Part shown: one piece after another, positions 6,354-7,243 of the stretch | Position numbering within the stretch: the first letter of the stretch is position 1 | How the letters are laid out: the number at the start of each line of letters is the position of its first letter | From: JAOADN01 sp046155885 | Lineage (GTDB): Bacteria; Pseudomonadota; Alphaproteobacteria; Rhodobacterales; Rhodobacteraceae | DNA length: 7,243 nucleotides | Assembly (NCBI GenBank): GCA_046155885.1 | Contig: JBJXFU010000083.1 | Coordinates: 1 to 7,243 of the forward strand | Direction: 5' to 3' | Notes under the pieces: model-generated | The model's database searches: none | The model's input: only the letters and a program-made list of their open reading frames with translations | Told to the model about the DNA's origin: nothing | Translations under genes and position numbers: made by a program

Positions 6354-6382
6354 CGGAAGGGGGGCATTAACGGGCCCTTCCG
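6354..6382. repeat. Inverted repeat with 8-bp arms
   Basis: CGGAAGGG (6354-6361) and CCCTTCCG (6375-6382) are perfect complements around a 13-nt centre containing CATTAAC. It lies 12 bp beyond the 11-bp repeat array. It could be an operator or a hairpin; no poly-T follows on either strand. Confidence 0.45.
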
Positions 6383-6462
6383 GGGGGAGGGGGAGGACCG
6401 GACGTGCATGGGTCCGGTGGGTGGAGCGGGTTTGCCAGGCGCCAGGCATGTCGCGGCCGTTC

Positions 6463-6562
6463 GGCGCAAGCCGGCCCGTGTTCCACCAGACGGAGTTCCG
6501 GGCGCTTTTCCGGTGCAACGAGGGGCCCCCGCGCGGGCCGCTGCCTGTTGGCGCGCCCGGGG
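6463..6562 (+). pseudogene. Decayed 5' fragment of a DUF4160 gene
   Basis: Translated in frame from 6478, this stretch reads VFHQTEFRALF, then NEG at 6517-6525 and PPRGP. It aligns without gaps to residues 4-32 of the intact DUF4160 protein encoded at 6737-6982: 14 of 29 residues are identical, including FRA-x-F and NEG-x-PR-x-P. The family's HxH (PPHVHV) has become PLPVGA. The intact copy's start codon position is lost, and the similarity stops at 6562 where a REP-like element begins; the last 50 residues of the gene are absent. An upstream in-frame ATG at 6448 makes a 58-residue reading frame without meaning. I read it as a truncated duplicate; a chance match is unlikely given the ordered motifs. 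Confidence 0.65.
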
Positions 6563-6636
6563 GTAGGTCGGGGTTCTCCCCGACATGGACCGGCGCGGGA
6601 GGGAGGGAGGGGGAGTCGGGCTGAGGCCCGACCTAC
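6563..6636. repeat. REP/BIME-like double hairpin element (74 bp)
   Basis: The ends are the perfect 10-bp inverted repeat GTAGGTCGGG (6563-6572) and CCCGACCTAC (6627-6636). Each end is part of its own hairpin: GTCGGGG-TTCT-CCCCGAC (6567-6584) and GTCGGGC-TGAG-GCCCGAC (6615-6632). A 30-bp G-rich linker lies between. This layout, two palindromes in opposite orientation, is that of bacterial interspersed mosaic elements. It begins where the DUF4160 remnant ends. Confidence 0.75.
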
Positions 6637-6647
6637 GGGGGGCAGGG

Positions 6648-6663
6648 TGCGTGATCTCACGCA
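6648..6663. promoter_or_regulatory. 16-bp palindrome TGCGTGATCTCACGCA, candidate operator
   Basis: Perfect 7-bp arms around TC, 73 bp before the DUF4160 start codon. Its size and symmetry suit a dimeric DNA-binding regulator; the GTGA/TCAC cores are only 2 bp apart, so it is not a CRP-type site, which needs 6. It may be the control site of the DUF4160-DUF2442 pair. No clear -35/-10 is seen next to it. Confidence 0.45.
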
Positions 6664-6736
6664 GGTTGGCGGGTTGGGGGGGGTGGGTGGTACGGGTGTT
6701 TACGCGGCCTTAGCCATGCTGGCCTCTCCTGGGCGA

Positions 6737-6982
6737 ATGCCCGAGGTGTTCCGCCAGAACGGTTTCCGCGCCTTCTTCTATTCGAACGAAGGCAAGCCGC
6801 GCGAGCCGCCGCATGTGCATGTCACCCGTGACGGGGCCATCGCGAAGTTGTGGCTGCGCCCCTTCGTGACGGTCGCTGACAGCCGGGGCTTCGATGCGCG
6901 CGCCTTGCGCACGATCTGTGGTATGGTGATCCAGAGACGCGAGGAGATCGAAAGTGCATGGAATGAGTATTTCGGCGACTGA
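6737..6982 (+). CDS. DUF4160 protein (81 aa), partner of DUF2442
   Basis: Small soluble protein of the DUF4160 family. The N-terminal domain has the family pattern VFRQNGFRAFFYSNEG (4-19), then EPPHVHV (23-29) with the two hallmark histidines H26 and H28, then AKLWL (36-40), GF at 51-52, and the C-terminal helix ending AWNEYFGD (74-81). It is full-length. The start at 6737 is chosen since family members begin MPxxxR about three residues before this strand; an ATG seven codons upstream (6716) is possible. Neither has a good ribosome binding site. The next gene overlaps its end by 29 bp. DUF4160 and DUF2442 genes are often neighbours, and such pairs have been suspected of being toxin-antitoxin-like; the biochemical role is not known to me. 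A degenerate partial copy lies 250 bp upstream. Confidence 0.85.
   Translation: MPEVFRQNGFRAFFYSNEGKPREPPHVHVTRDGAIAKLWLRPFVTVADSRGFDARALRTICGMVIQRREEIESAWNEYFGD
6941..6947 (+). promoter_or_regulatory. Ribosome binding site favouring the GTG start of DUF2442
   Basis: GAGGAGA lies inside the DUF4160 gene, 6 nt before the GTG at 6954 and 15 nt before the in-frame ATG at 6963. The spacing suits the GTG and is too long for the ATG. Confidence 0.6.
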
Positions 6983-7220
6983 CGTGCGCTTTGACGAGGC
7001 GACGATGTGGGTGTCGCTGTCGGACGGGCGCACCATCGGGGTGCCGCTCGCGTGGTTCCCGCGCCTGATGGCGGCGGGGGCGGAGGAGCGGGCGGGGTGG
7101 GAGGCGCTGCCGGGGGGGCTGCACTGGGCGGCGCGGGACGAGGATGTGTCGCTGGAGGGGCTGCTGGCGGGGCGGGGGGATGCGAGGGGGGTGGGGCGGG
7201 TGGCGGGAGGGGGTGTGTGA
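6954..7220 (+). CDS. DUF2442 protein (88 aa)
   Basis: Small protein of the DUF2442 family. Visible family features are DVRFDEATMWVSLSDGRTIGVPLAWFPRL (shown in parts: VRFD at 11-14, WVSLSDGR at 19-26, VPLAWFPRL at 30-38) and the end motif GLHWAARDEDVSLEGLLAG at about residues 54-72. The usual IHWPDxDED is changed to LHWAARDED. After GLLAGR comes a 15-residue Gly/Arg/Val-rich tail. The GTG at 6954 is preferred on ribosome binding site spacing; similarity alone would equally allow ATG at 6963 (85 aa). It overlaps the DUF4160 gene by 29 bp (20 bp from the ATG), so the two are co-transcribed and probably coupled. In a toxin-antitoxin reading it could be the antitoxin or regulator, but this is inference from context. 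Confidence 0.85.
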   Translation: MHGMSISATDVRFDEATMWVSLSDGRTIGVPLAWFPRLMAAGAEERAGWEALPGGLHWAARDEDVSLEGLLAGRGDARGVGRVAGGGV

Positions 7221-7224
7221 GGGT

Positions 7225-7243
7225 GGTGGGTTCGAAACCCACC
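7225..7243. repeat. 19-bp palindrome at the window end
   Basis: GGTGGGTT (7225-7232) and AACCCACC (7236-7243) are perfect arms around CGA, 5 bp after the DUF2442 stop. It may be a terminator hairpin or the first half of an intergenic REP-like repeat; the window ends before any T-run could be seen. Confidence 0.5.

Larger units (their letters stand above)
6206..6736. other. 531-bp gap between guaA and the DUF4160 gene
   Basis: The gap holds no intact gene. From the guaA side it contains a promoter candidate, an 11-bp tandem repeat, an 8-bp-arm inverted repeat, a decayed DUF4160 fragment, a REP-like double hairpin and a 16-bp palindrome; each is listed separately. The stretch 6383-6462 shows nothing recognisable, and 6664-6715 is a G-rich run ending in the T-rich patch GTTTACG. 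Confidence 0.6.

Noticed and set aside
6206..6586. 127-codon N-terminal extension of guaA
   Set aside because: It would translate the 11-bp repeats into a repetitive Tyr/Thr/Arg stretch; GMP synthases begin a few residues before LLIVD, as from 6205.
7227..7243. tRNA T-arm (GTGGG-TTCGAAA-CCCAC) at the window end
   Set aside because: The loop fits a T-loop, but the 50 bases upstream are a G-rich gene end without anticodon or D arms, so no tRNA can be made here; a plain palindrome explains it.

Overview
The window is very GC-rich, with coding regions that show strong third-position G/C. The protein families and the look of the intergenic palindromes suggest an alphaproteobacterium, most likely of the Rhodobacter/Paracoccus group. 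That placement is inference from composition and protein similarity recalled from memory; no search was run. No phage or transposase genes are visible.

Layout from left to right. A secreted SLT-type lytic transglycosylase (82-687, +) is followed by a 543-bp gene-free stretch holding two imperfect copies of a ~55-bp repeat and an AT-rich palindrome. A minus-strand pair follows, with transcription running right to left: an MFS exporter (3582-2263), then a zinc-dependent medium-chain dehydrogenase (2223-1231). The 309-bp divergent gap at 3583-3891 has a 13-bp tandem repeat next to the MFS start and strong hairpins ahead of a plus-strand membrane methyltransferase of the isoprenylcysteine methyltransferase/PEMT type (3892-4350). 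That gene converges, with an 11-bp gap, on a second minus-strand pair: guaA, GMP synthase (6205-4637), with an ABM-fold monooxygenase-like gene (4640-4362) coupled to it by an ATGA overlap.

The right-hand 1 kb is the most unusual part. Upstream of guaA there is a plausible promoter placed so that the transcript would be leaderless, and behind it six 11-bp tandem units. Next comes a decayed partial copy of a DUF4160 gene (about 6463-6562), which stops directly at a 74-bp REP/BIME-like double hairpin (6563-6636). A 16-bp palindrome (6648-6663) follows, then an intact overlapping DUF4160-DUF2442 pair (6737-6982 and 6954-7220). The window closes on a 19-bp palindrome just after the DUF2442 stop.

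The housekeeping parts (cell-wall hydrolase, guaA) are ordinary. The best candidate for something under-described is the DUF4160-DUF2442 module, with its upstream palindrome, its degenerate duplicate and its flanking palindromic repeats. It has the architecture of a small toxin-antitoxin-like or autoregulated two-gene unit, but the sequence alone does not prove any activity.
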